Below the pieces are notes generated by a model that was not told the origin of the DNA, searched no databases, and saw only the letters and a program-made list of their open reading frames with translations. From Streptomyces sp. A0958 (lineage in GTDB: Bacteria > Actinomycetota > Actinomycetes > Streptomycetales > Streptomycetaceae), in the NCBI RefSeq assembly GCF_004795035.1, contig NZ_SSBK01000006.1:124001-188000 (forward strand): DNA of 64,000 nucleotides, in the 5' to 3' direction. Made by a program: the position numbers and the translations under genes. Of the stretch, positions 1 through 9,130 are shown piece after piece; within the stretch, counting starts at the first letter, position 1; each line of letters begins with the position of its first letter.

Positions 1-3000
1 GCGCGCAAGGCGTACGCCACCGCCAGCGGCAACCAGGAATCGCGCACCGCCGTCGGCGACGACTGGCGCACCACCCGGATCGAGAGAACCTTCGACGGCA
101 TAGGCCAGATCCTGACCGAGTCGGAGCTCGGTGACACCTCGAAGACCGGTGACGAGCAGTGCACCACCACTACCTACGCTCCCAACACGGCCAAAAACAT
201 TCTCGGTCTCGTCTCCGAGGCGAAGACCGTCGCCAAGGCGTGCGGGACTCAGCCCGACCTGCCTGCGGACCTGATCTCGGTCCAGCGGAACTACTACGAC
301 GGTGCGACCAGCCTCTCGACCGCTCCCGTCAAGGGTGACGTGACCCGGCTGGACGAACAGGACGCCAAGGGCACCGGCTACCTCACCACCGCCACCCACA
401 CCTACGACCGGCACGGCCGCGAACTGACCGCGACCGACGCCCTCGGGAACAACACGAGCACCGCGTACACGCCTGCCACGACCGAGGCACCCACCTCGGT
501 GAAGGTGACCAACGCGGCGAAGCACGAGACAACCACGTCCTATGATCCCGCCCGCGGGGTCGCCACTGCGGAGGTCGATCCGAACGGCAAGCAGACCGAC
601 GCCACCTACGACGGCCTCGGCCGGCTGCTGAAGGTGTGGCAGCCGGGATGGGCCAAGGCCGGCCACGAGGACAAACCGTCCGTCGAGTACGCCTACACGA
701 TCTCCCGTACCGCGGCGAACTCCGTTGCCACCAAGTCGCTCAAGCAGAACGGCGAGTACCGCACCACCTATCAGCTCTACGACGGTCTCCTGCGCGAGCG
801 CCAGACTCAGGCGCCAGCCACCGGTACGCAGGACCGGATCATGACCGAGACGATGTACGACACCCGTGGCTGGGCCTGGCAGTCCTTCGCCGCCTACCGC
901 GCGGCCGGGGCGCCTTCGGCCACGCTTGCGTCCACGACGGTGAACAAGGTTCCTGCCGCCACGCAGAACCTCTTCGACGGCACCGGACGCGTCACCAATG
1001 CCCTGTCGCTCAAGTACGGCGACGAGCAGTGGCGCACCAAGAAGGCCTACGAGGGTGACCGCACCACGGTGATCCCACCGAAGGGCGGCACCGCGTCGAC
1101 CACGGTGACCGATGCCCGCGGCCGCACAATCGCGCTGCTGGAGTACACCGACACCGCCCGCACCATGTCGCAGAAGACGACGTACGCCTACGGCAAGTAC
1201 GACGAGCCGTCGTCGGTCACCGACCCCGACGGCAACGTCTGGAAGTACACCTTCGACAGCCGCGGCCAGAAGACGGTGATCGACGACCCCGACCAGGGCG
1301 TGGCGCGCAATACCTACGACGACGAGGGCCGCCTCACCTCGGTCACCAACGCCCGTGGCATCACGCTGGCCACGCAGTACGACAAGCTCGGCCGCAAGAC
1401 CGCCGTCCAGCAGGGCGACACCGTCCTGGCCAAGTGGACGTACGACACGCTGGCCAAGGGCCAGCTCACCAGCAGCACCCGTTACGTGGACGGCGCCGCC
1501 TATACCACGGCAACCGACGCGTTCAACGACCGCTACCAGCCCACCTCCACCACGACCACGATCCCCTCCGCGGCCACCGGGCTCGCCGGCACGTACACCT
1601 GGACCCACGGCTACAGCTCCGAGACCGGCGCCACGCTCTGGACCCTGAACCCCGCCATCGGCAACATCCCCGCAGAACGGGTCACCACCAACTACAACAG
1701 CGACGACCTCCCCTTCCGCACCAGCGCCGCACTCGGCGCCCTGGTGTCCAACACCTCCTACGACGTGTACTCCCGGGTCCAGCGGCTTGAGTTCGGGGCC
1801 ACTCTGGGCAAGAAGGTTTACAAGACCCAGGTCTACGACGAGCACACCGGGCGCCTGACCCAGCAGCTCACCGACCGGGACCTCGCCCCGCAGCGAGTGG
1901 ACGACACCTCGTACTCCTACGACCCCTCCGGTAACGTCACCGGAGTGACCACGGCCAGCGGCCAGGACGCGCAAAAGTCCACCGACACCCAGTGCTTCAC
2001 CAACGACGCCCTGGGTCGCCTCACCGAGGCGTGGACCGCGAAGACCGACTGCGCCACCGCTCCCTCGAAGGCCACGGTCGGCGGCCCGGACGCCTACTGG
2101 CAAAGCTTCGCCTACGACGCCCTGGGCAACCGTACGAAGCAGACCGAGCACGCCACCACGACCGCGGACACGGACGCGACCACCACCTACACCCAGCCCG
2201 CGCCCGGCACGGGTCTGCCGCACGGTGTACAGCAGGCCACGGTCAGCGGCGGGCCGGACGACGGTCGCACCAGCACCTTCGCGTACGACAAGACCGGCAA
2301 CACCACCAAGCGCACCATCGGCACCACCACCCAGAACCTGACCTGGGACGCGGAAGGCCACCTCGCCACCCTCACCGAGGCCGGCAAAACCAGCAGCTAC
2401 CTCTACGACGCGGACGGCAACCGCCTCATCACCAGGAACGCCGACGGTTCCAGCATCCTGACGCTCCCCAACGGCGACCAGCTCAACGTCGCCGCGAACG
2501 GCACCAAGACCGCCACCCGCTACTACACGCACAACGGCGAAACCGTCGCCGTACGCACCGGCAGCACCATCTCCTACCTGATCGGCGACCACCAAGGCAC
2601 CGCGATGACCGCGATCGCCGCCGGAACCCTCGCAATCACCCGGAGGAAACAACTCCCCTTCGGGCAGCTCAGGTCCCAGCAGTCAACGGCATTCGGCAAC
2701 CACGGCTTCGTAGGCGGAACCAATGACTCGACCGGCCTCGTACACCTAGGCGCCCGCGAGTACGACCCCACCCTCGGCCGCTTCCTCAGCGTCGACCCCA
2801 TCATCGACACGGCGGAACCCGCGCAGATGAACGCCTACAGCTACGCCCACAACAACCCGCTCACCAAGTCCGACCCCGACGGCCTCCGCCCCGACGGCCC
2901 CGCCGGCGGCGCCACGTACAACGACGACCGGTGGTCCCAGGACCGCGGTGGCAACTCGGGCTACACGTACAAGAGCGGCAAGTGGGTCTGGCACTTCACC

Positions 3001-3603
3001 CCCAAGTCCTGGTTCGACCCCCGCTACCAGGCGTACCGGGCAAACCCAAGCAGCTACAAAGTCTTCCACTACAACGCCAAAGCGGCGGCCGACGCCAGGG
3101 CAAAGGCAGAGGCGGCGGCTCGGGCACGGGTCGAGGCAGAACGCCGAAAGAAGGACGGAATTTGGGGAAACATAAAGAAGGGAAACTTCCATGCCGCTTG
3201 GGACAATAGCCTTGGAAGCTCAGGATGGAGAAACCATAAAATCGTAGACATTGCGATCACGGCCGTCGCAGCCGTGGGAACGGCAGCATGCATCGCAAGT
3301 GTGGTTTGTGGTGGAGGTATGTTCGTCGTCGGCGTGGGGGCAGTGTTCGTAGCTGGCCTGGGCGCACACATGGCAGTGTCCACGCCTGAAGAGCGGGCTG
3401 ACGGCGGAGCAAAATTCATCAAAAGGACAGCGATCTCAGAGGTTAAGGGGGTTGCTGCGGGCGCCCTCTGCGGCAGGGGCCCAGGGGGGTGCTTCGCCTT
3501 TGGGCCGAAAGCAGGAACCCCCTTGGCAGGCACAGCAAGGATGCAACTCCCACGAGAGGCGGCAAGGGTTTCCCTTCGCGCCATAAGGGAATTCGTTTTT
3601 TAG
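1..3603 (+). CDS. RHS/YD-repeat toxin protein, 5' truncated by window edge
   Basis: The reading frame is open from base 1, so the N-terminus lies outside the window; 1,200 codons are visible. It shows many YD-type repeats (patterns such as YDGLGR, YDALGNR, YDADGNR) and the RHS core signature near 2750-2890 (LGAREYDPTLGRFLSVDP followed by NAYSYAHNNPL and DPDGL). RHS proteins fold into a shell that encloses a variable C-terminal toxin, delivered to neighbouring cells. The roughly 240-residue tail after DPDGL starts with a charged Ala/Arg/Lys helix, then has a hydrophobic Gly/Ala-rich double segment (about 3238-3385). It ends without a nuclease or deaminase motif I recognise, so the tip toxin is unknown or truncated. 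A perfect hairpin follows the stop. Confidence 0.9.
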   Translation, partial: ARKAYATASGNQESRTAVGDDWRTTRIERTFDGIGQILTESELGDTSKTGDEQCTTTTYAPNTAKNILGLVSEAKTVAKACGTQPDLPADLISVQRNYYDGATSLSTAPVKGDVTRLDEQDAKGTGYLTTATHTYDRHGRELTATDALGNNTSTAYTPATTEAPTSVKVTNAAKHETTTSYDPARGVATAEVDPNGKQTDATYDGLGRLLKVWQPGWAKAGHEDKPSVEYAYTISRTAANSVATKSLKQNGEYRTTYQLYDGLLRERQTQAPATGTQDRIMTETMYDTRGWAWQSFAAYRAAGAPSATLASTTVNKVPAATQNLFDGTGRVTNALSLKYGDEQWRTKKAYEGDRTTVIPPKGGTASTTVTDARGRTIALLEYTDTARTMSQKTTYAYGKYDEPSSVTDPDGNVWKYTFDSRGQKTVIDDPDQGVARNTYDDEGRLTSVTNARGITLATQYDKLGRKTAVQQGDTVLAKWTYDTLAKGQLTSSTRYVDGAAYTTATDAFNDRYQPTSTTTTIPSAATGLAGTYTWTHGYSSETGATLWTLNPAIGNIPAERVTTNYNSDDLPFRTSAALGALVSNTSYDVYSRVQRLEFGATLGKKVYKTQVYDEHTGRLTQQLTDRDLAPQRVDDTSYSYDPSGNVTGVTTASGQDAQKSTDTQCFTNDALGRLTEAWTAKTDCATAPSKATVGGPDAYWQSFAYDALGNRTKQTEHATTTADTDATTTYTQPAPGTGLPHGVQQATVSGGPDDGRTSTFAYDKTGNTTKRTIGTTTQNLTWDAEGHLATLTEAGKTSSYLYDADGNRLITRNADGSSILTLPNGDQLNVAANGTKTATRYYTHNGETVAVRTGSTISYLIGDHQGTAMTAIAAGTLAITRRKQLPFGQLRSQQSTAFGNHGFVGGTNDSTGLVHLGAREYDPTLGRFLSVDPIIDTAEPAQMNAYSYAHNNPLTKSDPDGLRPDGPAGGATYNDDRWSQDRGGNSGYTYKSGKWVWHFTPKSWFDPRYQAYRANPSSYKVFHYNAKAAADARAKAEAAARARVEAERRKKDGIWGNIKKGNFHAAWDNSLGSSGWRNHKIVDIAITAVAAVGTAACIASVVCGGGMFVVGVGAVFVAGLGAHMAVSTPEERADGGAKFIKRTAISEVKGVAAGALCGRGPGGCFAFGPKAGTPLAGTARMQLPREAARVSLRAIREFVF

Positions 3604-3613
3604 TCGAAATCTC

Positions 3614-3650
3614 GGAGGGTGCGGAAAAGTGACACTTTTCCGCACCCTCC
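3614..3650. terminator. Perfect 18-bp inverted repeat after RHS gene
   Basis: Arms 3614-3631 and 3633-3650 are exact complements, 10 bp after the RHS stop. The perfect symmetry suits a bidirectional intrinsic terminator, with central bases forming the loop. There is no long T tract, as is usual in Streptomyces. Confidence 0.75.
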
Positions 3651-3710
3651 CGCATTTAAATCAATCACAAACAATGCAAGCTTCAAGGGAACCGCTGAAG
3701 GAAAGGGCAT

Positions 3711-3989
3711 ATGGTCACCGACAATGGGTACCCAAAGGGATTGTTGAGGGTTCCGACAGTTGCAATGGAAGATTGGATCTCTCAGCACGAGGCAGCCCGC
3801 ATATTGGGGATTTCTGTGGGAAGAATTGGCATGCTGATATCGACAGGCCACTTGGCGCCTGCCCATAGCCCGACCGGGGAAGCCGGCGTCACTAAGATCA
3901 GCCTACGCGAGGAAGCCGATTGGCGTAAATCGGCTACCATCTTTGGCAAAATGCACCGAATCCTCAAGGATTCCATAAAATTCCTTTAA
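3711..3989 (+). CDS. Small helix-turn-helix protein behind RHS gene
   Basis: A 92-residue protein; its ATG follows an AAGGA-type ribosome site 8 bp upstream. Residues about 22-50 (QHEAARILGISVGRIGML) read as a MerR/excisionase-type helix-turn-helix: an 'A-ARxLGIS' helix, then a recognition helix, then a GHL wing. The C-terminal third is basic and may be a second helix. It could regulate the RHS locus or be a remnant of an integrated element; it does not look like a dedicated immunity protein. The function is inferred only from the fold signature. Confidence 0.6.
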   Translation: MVTDNGYPKGLLRVPTVAMEDWISQHEAARILGISVGRIGMLISTGHLAPAHSPTGEAGVTKISLREEADWRKSATIFGKMHRILKDSIKFL

Positions 3990-4028
3990 GGCTTATATGG
4001 TAGGCCGTCTCGCAGCATGAACGGGTAG

Positions 4029-4163
4029 CTGCTCGACGTCACCGGCTGGACCGAGGACACACTAACCACCGGGGCGTACCGCATCACCCGGTTCAGCCTG
4101 TACGGCCCCCGCTGCCACGCCTATTACGCACCGGCCCCCGATGGGCCCGAAGGGCTCGCCTGA
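4029..4163 (+). pseudogene. Possible gene remnant without a start
   Basis: A 44-codon open stretch begins straight after an in-frame TAG and ends at TGA. It reads as natural protein (for example GAYRITRFSLYGPRCHAYY) with Streptomyces-like codon use, but has no start codon. It is probably the 3' end of a decayed gene. I do not recognise the family. Confidence 0.25.
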
Positions 4164-4248
4164 GAGGGCGACGTCACCCTAACCGCAGCGGCTGCGCCGG
4201 GCTGGGAGCAGGTTGCGGAAGATAGTTGGGCGGCCGGAGGGGGCCTTC

Positions 4249-4285
4249 CAGGGCTGGTTCCGTATGCAATACGGAACCAGCCCTG
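4249..4285. terminator. Perfect 17-bp hairpin in decayed RHS tail region
   Basis: Arms 4249-4265 and 4269-4285 are exact complements around a GCA loop. It lies inside an open frame (4213-4458) that is therefore unlikely to be coding. It may terminate transcription from a lost upstream gene. No other gene is visible in 4164-4466. Confidence 0.6.
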
Positions 4286-4466
4286 CAGTGAAGGGGAGCA
4301 AGGCTGCATGGAGCGGGGCGAGAACTGCGGGTCGCGCTACGGCACAGGGCGCCAAGAAGGCGGGTTCCTGGCTCATGAACTTCGTGTCGGGCCCAGCATG
4401 GAGTGGCGGAATTGACCCGCACGCGATTCCTGCAGGAGACCCGCGGCAAGACCACTAAGATTCGGC

Positions 4467-4503
4467 GCATCGGGGTCCCTGTATCCACCAGGGCCCCCGA
4501 TGC
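4467..4503. terminator. 15-bp hairpin before hypothetical gene
   Basis: Arms 4467-4481 and 4489-4503 pair with one mismatch around a TATCCAC loop. It lies 24 bp before the next start codon, so it most likely insulates that gene from upstream transcription. Confidence 0.55.
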
Positions 4504-4527
4504 GTCACCCGAACTTCGCGAGGAATT

Positions 4528-5061
4528 GTGAGATACAAGGACTTCAAATACGACATCTCTGGGGCGCTGTGGAGCTCACCCGCGAAAACCGAAGCGGTTT
4601 ACTCGAGAGTGGAGACGCCACTTGGCGAGGTAACACTGCTTCGCGGCCCGTCCAGCACTCGCACCCCAGCCGCCCTGGCTGACGCCTGGGAGGATTGGGT
4701 CGTTACCCTGACAGGGGTAGCCGAGGTAAAGGTCAGGGACCTGGGCGTACCCCTCTACGTGGGTCGAAAGCGTCTGGAGTCCGGGGCTGAGGGTGAGTTG
4801 AACGGTACAGAGTTCAGCATCCGCACCCATTCATCTTTTCGTCGATCCGCCAGAATCGTTTCGTTTGACGGCTTGGGAATCACATTCACCGTGCGCAGGC
4901 TAAAGGTCTATGCCCATGAAGGTGACAACTGCGTAGCCACGGCAGTCGCGGGCGATTGGAACATCATCACACCCTCACCAGCAGGAATCATGAGTATCTG
5001 CCTCTTCGTGTGGGCCGACATGGCCTACTTCCTGCGTACCCCCTTCTTCAGAATACTCTGA
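4528..5061 (+). CDS. Hypothetical protein, possible RHS-associated immunity gene
   Basis: A GTG start with AGGA 3 bp upstream gives 177 residues. The sequence is mixed beta/alpha in appearance with no motif I recognise. The last 30 residues (around TPSPAGIMSICLFVWADMAYFL) are hydrophobic and may form a membrane or buried helix. Codon use is less GC-biased than in the housekeeping part of the window, suggesting acquisition. Genes placed behind RHS toxin tips are often cognate immunity genes, so that role is possible by position only. An orphan immunity gene left by a lost toxin tip is an alternative. Confidence 0.5.
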   Translation: MRYKDFKYDISGALWSSPAKTEAVYSRVETPLGEVTLLRGPSSTRTPAALADAWEDWVVTLTGVAEVKVRDLGVPLYVGRKRLESGAEGELNGTEFSIRTHSSFRRSARIVSFDGLGITFTVRRLKVYAHEGDNCVATAVAGDWNIITPSPAGIMSICLFVWADMAYFLRTPFFRIL

Positions 5062-5311
5062 CGTGTTCGAGCACATGCCATCGAGTGGAAGGACGTCCGC
5101 ACGCCCCTTTACCACTTCCGGCATCAATCGACTGGAGGCCATACACCACCCCGAAAACCCCGCCTCCGGCCCCGTCCTGATCAAGGACCGATTCACCCAC
5201 GTTGGACAGAGCCGCGACCTCAGCCAGGTCCCGCCCTTCCAACGGTGCGTATACCGCCAGCAACCACACAGCCTCCTGCTCGTCCGGGTACCAGGACCGC
5301 GCATCACCCAC
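5048..5311 (-). pseudogene. Possible winged-helix gene fragment
   Basis: An 87-residue open stretch from a GTG without a clear ribosome site. The first half (around WLLAVYAPLEGRDLAEVAAL) resembles the start of a winged-helix domain common in actinobacterial replication and regulatory proteins. The second half loses that resemblance, which suggests a frameshift or decay. It overlaps the end of the preceding convergent gene by 14 bp. It may be only a remnant. Confidence 0.3.
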
Positions 5312-5727
5312 TCGACCACTGACACACCGTCAATGAGCCTGAACCAAAAGCGTCTCGGACCAATAGGCCGCAGCGCATTTCTAGAATTTGAGTGACGGTC
5401 GTCGCGTGAAGCGGTCCGTGCGCATCCGGCCGACCGCCTCGATGGGCAGGCCGGTCAAAAGGTAGGCCGTGCTTGGGGCGTCGTATCCAGCCCCGAGGAT
5501 GCCCGGATTCCACTGGCCCTGACTCACTCAGGTCCCGTCGCCATGGCCGTGCAGGAGGTAGTGGGAGTCTCCTGGGTGATGCCGCACCCGGGACTGCCGC
5601 CAGGCGGCGTCAAAGGAGAAGTGCCGCGTTGGTGAAGCGTGTGTCCGGGCTCGGCGCATGAGGTGTATCGCAGCCCAGCTGGTGCGTGGTGACAGCAGAA
5701 GACGCCACAATGTCGTATGCACGGCAC
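5312..5727. other. Gene-poor stretch between RHS region and NTPase operon
   Basis: No open frame here has a convincing start, ribosome site and protein-like composition together. The sequence looks like degraded accessory DNA. I see no insertion-sequence ends or clean repeats. Confidence 0.4.
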
Positions 5728-6501
5728 TCACGGCGCCCCCTCGGAGACGGAGTGCTCGCCGTTTATGATGCGCAGGTTCATCAGAGCTTCCACCTGGTCT
5801 GCATGGACGGGTTTCCGGGCAGCGCGCATGCCGTTGGCGAGGAGCATCACCAGTAACCGCTTCTGCTCTTCCTTGGGGAATTCGGCGAGGAAATCCCGCA
5901 GGATGTCGAGGAGTTGCAGCTCAACAGGCTCGTCGCGGTCCTTCGGATAGCCGCGCAGTCGTCGTGCGAGCGTTTCCAGATCCGCTTCGTCGGGTGGTTG
6001 GGTGATGTGCGCATCAGGCTGCTGCAACCAACGGGCCAGGAGGGCCGCTGGATGGGCGAGTTCCTTGGCGAGGGCCTGTGCGCGCTGACTGGTGAGGGCG
6101 TCCGTGGTTCCTTGCGCGCGTACGGCGGTGAGCAGTTCCTTGACCGCGGCACGGTCCTCGTCCGCGAGGTCGAGGTGGACGGAGGCTGTGACCCGGGTGA
6201 CCTGGCCAGGAAGATCAAGCTCCTGGGGCCTTCGTAGCTGCTGTGCGCAGATGTCCTGTGCGGTCGGGAGGTCGATCGGATCCTGATCGCGTACTGCCGC
6301 CGCCGCCGTAATGCGTAGGATCGTGCGGACGCGGTCGGCGATCTCGTCCGGGTCGTAGGGGCCGGTTGGTTCCGGGGCCAGGGTGGCATGGATGGTGGCT
6401 GCGTAGTGGATGCCGGGGCGGCTACTACGCAGCACTGCGGTGAAGGCGCTTATTCTCCTTCGGAGTTGCTTGCGGCGGGCCCGTTTGGAGGTGTGTCTCA
6501 C
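5728..6501 (-). CDS. Third gene of STAND-like operon, possibly SPFH-like
   Basis: 257 residues; its GTG start overlaps the stop of the NTPase gene (GTGA), implying translational coupling. The N-terminus is very basic. Residues about 30-150 have a beta-rich stretch (IHYAATIHATLAPEP) followed by a long alpha segment and a second 'VTASVHLDLADEDR' strand-helix unit. That pattern is reminiscent of stomatin/SPFH-like proteins often paired with NTPases in Streptomyces, but this is a loose resemblance. The C-terminal half is helical and charged. There is no catalytic motif. It is probably a partner or effector of the upstream NTPase. Confidence 0.6.
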   Translation of the reverse strand: MRHTSKRARRKQLRRRISAFTAVLRSSRPGIHYAATIHATLAPEPTGPYDPDEIADRVRTILRITAAAAVRDQDPIDLPTAQDICAQQLRRPQELDLPGQVTRVTASVHLDLADEDRAAVKELLTAVRAQGTTDALTSQRAQALAKELAHPAALLARWLQQPDAHITQPPDEADLETLARRLRGYPKDRDEPVELQLLDILRDFLAEFPKEEQKRLLVMLLANGMRAARKPVHADQVEALMNLRIINGEHSVSEGAP

Positions 6502-8678
6502 GCCTCGTCCTCTGTCTCGACGCGTGCGTCGAGGTGATCTTCGAGTCGCGTCGCGGGCTGCGATTGCACGGTCTGGTTGTCAAGCGGCTTCCGGGGCGGC
6601 TGCCGGGTGTCGTTCCAGCGCAGAATGAGGCGCCCTCGCAGGTCGACGACCGATTGTGAGGTGTACTCGGTACCGGCGCGTCCGGCGATGAAGGTGGACA
6701 GCGGGCCCGTCATCCAGTTCTCGCGGATGACCTGGTTGAGTACCTCAACCACTGCGTCGGCGTCGAGCGCGCCCTCGGCCACCGCTTTGGCCCACGCGGT
6801 GAGGACCTTCTCGCACTGTGATTCCAGAGCCGGTACGGACAAGGCGGCGGACCAGCCTCGCACCAGCTCGTCGGCTGTGTCCGCGTGATCCAGGGCATTG
6901 CCCAGGAGCAGGGTCGCCGCGGGATGGTCGGTGGCGGGATGGAGCAGGGCCAGGAAGGCGCGACGTGCGGCGAGATGGTGCCGGTCTTCCGGTTGCTCGT
7001 ACTCGGTGAACCACCTGTTGACCGTGTCCCATACGCGCGGAAGCAGACGGGTGTCCGCGCCCATAGCGCGAAGGGCCTCTTCAGCTGTGAATACGGCACT
7101 GTCGTGTTCGGGTCGGCCGAGTACCCAGCGCAGGCAGGTGAGTGCCTGGCGCGGGTACTCCTTGGCGAAGGACCCTTGGCACACCACCGCGGAGATGGTG
7201 GCGTTGGCCCGGGGCTCCTGGCCGGCCCAGGAACGCAGTTTTGTGCGGGCTTCCTGGCCCAGAGCGGGGTCTCTGGCAACGCGTGCGAGGAGTCGGGCTG
7301 CGCCGTCCTGTCCCGCGTCGCCGGAGGCCGCCCATGCCTGAGCGACGTCCAGCGGGCGTAGGTCACCTTCGTCCACAGCGAGCTGTGCGAGCAGATCCGC
7401 GATCTCCCGGATACGCCCGACGCCGAGACCCTTGGGCCCGGTGAGCTGCTTCACCCACGAGATCAGTTTGGGCTGGACGTCGCTGAGCTGGCGCCAGAAG
7501 TGCCGCAGTACGGCGGACGGATAGCCCGGCAGGTGGCTGAAGGTGACGCGCCGCCCATCGCTTTTCGCCTGAACCGCAGCCAGACGTGTGGCGAGGTCAC
7601 GGCCGGTGAGAATGTCCCGGATGCCACGCGTATTCTGATCCTCGAGCAGCAGGCGTGCCCCGTGCAGAACCTCGGCCGGGCCGAGTCCTTCCAACATCAC
7701 GGCGGCCAGCAGCAACGCTCGGTCGTCCGCGCTTTCCAGAGTTGCCCGGAAGACGGTGCTGGCCCGTTCACGCCAGCGAAGCACGAGGTCGCGGGCGTCC
7801 GTGATGGTGCCACCGGAGTCGCTGATGCGGCCGAGTTCGGCGGCGAGTGTCGCGGCGTCGCCCGGCTGCATGTCGGCGTGCAGGAGGTCGGCGAGCGGTG
7901 ACCTGCGGCCGCGGTCGTCACCGGCTTCGGCGTCGCCTCGCTCGTCGGCTTCCGGAACGTTCTCCTGCAGCCAGCCGCGACGCGCGACCTGCGGGTGGAG
8001 CTCCTCGATATGGCGACGCACGATGCGGTCGCCCGGGGGTGCGGTGACGGCCCGGACGACATTGCGCCCCAGGTCCGGATCGTTCTCGGGCCAGCCGTGC
8101 TCGCCCGCGATCACGACAAGATAGGAGCCCTTCCCGCGCAGGGTCTCAGCGTGTCCGAGGAACTTCCTGGCCGTCGCACCCGGCTTCTCCCAGCGTGCGC
8201 TTTCGCCCGAGACGTCGAGCAGGTATCCGCGGCCGGGCTCGGCGGGAAGCAGGAACTTGTCCCTCTCGACAAAGTCCCAGTCCGGCAAAACGTGCTCAAG
8301 GCGCAGGCGAAGCCTCTGCCCGCCGGTACCGGGCAGTGTGGGCCGCAACTCGGACAGGGCGCGCAGCCCCGCCGCGGTCTTGCCCGTCCCGGAGGAGCCG
8401 GTGATCACGACCACCCGCTCGTCCTGACCGAGCATCGCCAACACGGTGGGAGCGGTCGCGATCTCCTTGCCTTCAGAGTCTTCGGCGACCCAAGCGTGGC
8501 GTACCGCATCGGTTTCCGTCTTGGTCACGGGCTCGGTGGACAGGGGCTCCTGCTGCTGCAGATTGATGTCCCGTCCTGCCTGCAGCAGGGTAGAGTAGGT
8601 GAGGTTGCTGGCGTGAATCCCGCTGCCGCCGGACACACGGTCGCCGGGCGGCACTGTGGAGGAGGTCACGGCACTCAA
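6498..8678 (-). CDS. STAND-like P-loop NTPase with C-terminal helical repeats
   Basis: 726 residues from a TTG start overlapping the upstream stop (TTGA). Walker A is GSSGTGKT at residues 94-101; a Walker B-like hydrophobic strand ending in Asp is GYLLDVSG near 151-158. Residues about 260-720 are helical and repetitive, like HEAT/TPR-type sensor regions of STAND ATPases. Before the P-loop, residues 22-43 hold a short motif (ASNLTYSTLLQAGRDINL) that is echoed in the neighbouring small protein. STAND NTPases act as ligand-triggered oligomerising switches, often in anti-phage or conflict systems. A defence role is inference from architecture and island context. Confidence 0.75.
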   Translation of the reverse strand: MSAVTSSTVPPGDRVSGGSGIHASNLTYSTLLQAGRDINLQQQEPLSTEPVTKTETDAVRHAWVAEDSEGKEIATAPTVLAMLGQDERVVVITGSSGTGKTAAGLRALSELRPTLPGTGGQRLRLRLEHVLPDWDFVERDKFLLPAEPGRGYLLDVSGESARWEKPGATARKFLGHAETLRGKGSYLVVIAGEHGWPENDPDLGRNVVRAVTAPPGDRIVRRHIEELHPQVARRGWLQENVPEADERGDAEAGDDRGRRSPLADLLHADMQPGDAATLAAELGRISDSGGTITDARDLVLRWRERASTVFRATLESADDRALLLAAVMLEGLGPAEVLHGARLLLEDQNTRGIRDILTGRDLATRLAAVQAKSDGRRVTFSHLPGYPSAVLRHFWRQLSDVQPKLISWVKQLTGPKGLGVGRIREIADLLAQLAVDEGDLRPLDVAQAWAASGDAGQDGAARLLARVARDPALGQEARTKLRSWAGQEPRANATISAVVCQGSFAKEYPRQALTCLRWVLGRPEHDSAVFTAEEALRAMGADTRLLPRVWDTVNRWFTEYEQPEDRHHLAARRAFLALLHPATDHPAATLLLGNALDHADTADELVRGWSAALSVPALESQCEKVLTAWAKAVAEGALDADAVVEVLNQVIRENWMTGPLSTFIAGRAGTEYTSQSVVDLRGRLILRWNDTRQPPRKPLDNQTVQSQPATRLEDHLDARVETEDEA

Positions 8679-9130
8679 GCCTTCGGGTTCCTCGGCGGGA
8701 CCCCGTAGTTGATGCCTCCACTACCCGCGTCCAGATCACCGCCCGCCTGCAGGACCTGGCTGTTGATGTTGTTGTACGCGGCGAGTGCCGGGGTGCCCGA
8801 CGGCGGCGGACCGTCCTGGCATACCGGCAGGAGCGCCTCCAGCTCCTCCCCCATGTCGGGATAGCGGTCCAGGTAAGCGGCGAGTTGGAGGACGAGCCGT
8901 TGCTCCAGCCGGCCGCGCGCTTCGTCGCGGTCTTCCTCTGCTGCCTCGGCGAGGGTCCGCTCCGCCGCGTCGAGCAGCACCAGTTGCCGCTCCACGGTCG
9001 GCTCCCCGTCCCGCCTCAGAAACCGGGCCAGGGCTTCGCGCAGCGCCGCCCAGCCACCCCTGGCCACCTCCGCGACCAGGGCGGCCGCCGCCGGCGCCGC
9101 CACTGCCATCGCATCCAGTTCCACAGCCAT
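8675..9130 (-). CDS. Small helical protein with C-terminal LQAGGD motif
   Basis: The chosen ATG at 9130 has a GGGGGA ribosome site 3 bp upstream; longer frames extend into noncoding DNA. The 151-residue product is Ala/Glu/Arg-rich and helical up to about residue 110. It then ends with a low-complexity tail containing NNINSQVLQAGGDLD and a Gly-rich NYG segment. The tail matches the motif near the N-terminus of the downstream NTPase. It is the first gene of a coupled three-gene operon. It likely signals to or assembles with the NTPase; no enzymatic motif is seen. Confidence 0.7.
   Translation of the reverse strand: MAVELDAMAVAAPAAAALVAEVARGGWAALREALARFLRRDGEPTVERQLVLLDAAERTLAEAAEEDRDEARGRLEQRLVLQLAAYLDRYPDMGEELEALLPVCQDGPPPSGTPALAAYNNINSQVLQAGGDLDAGSGGINYGVPPRNPKA

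Noticed and set aside
4213..4458. 81-codon frame in the RHS tail region
   Set aside because: It contains a perfect 17-bp hairpin, and the rest is Ala/Gly/Lys-rich without homology I can name; possibly a remnant of an old RHS tip.
5063..5395. 110-codon plus-strand frame from a GTG
   Set aside because: Composition is unlike protein and no ribosome site is present; the opposite strand reads better here.
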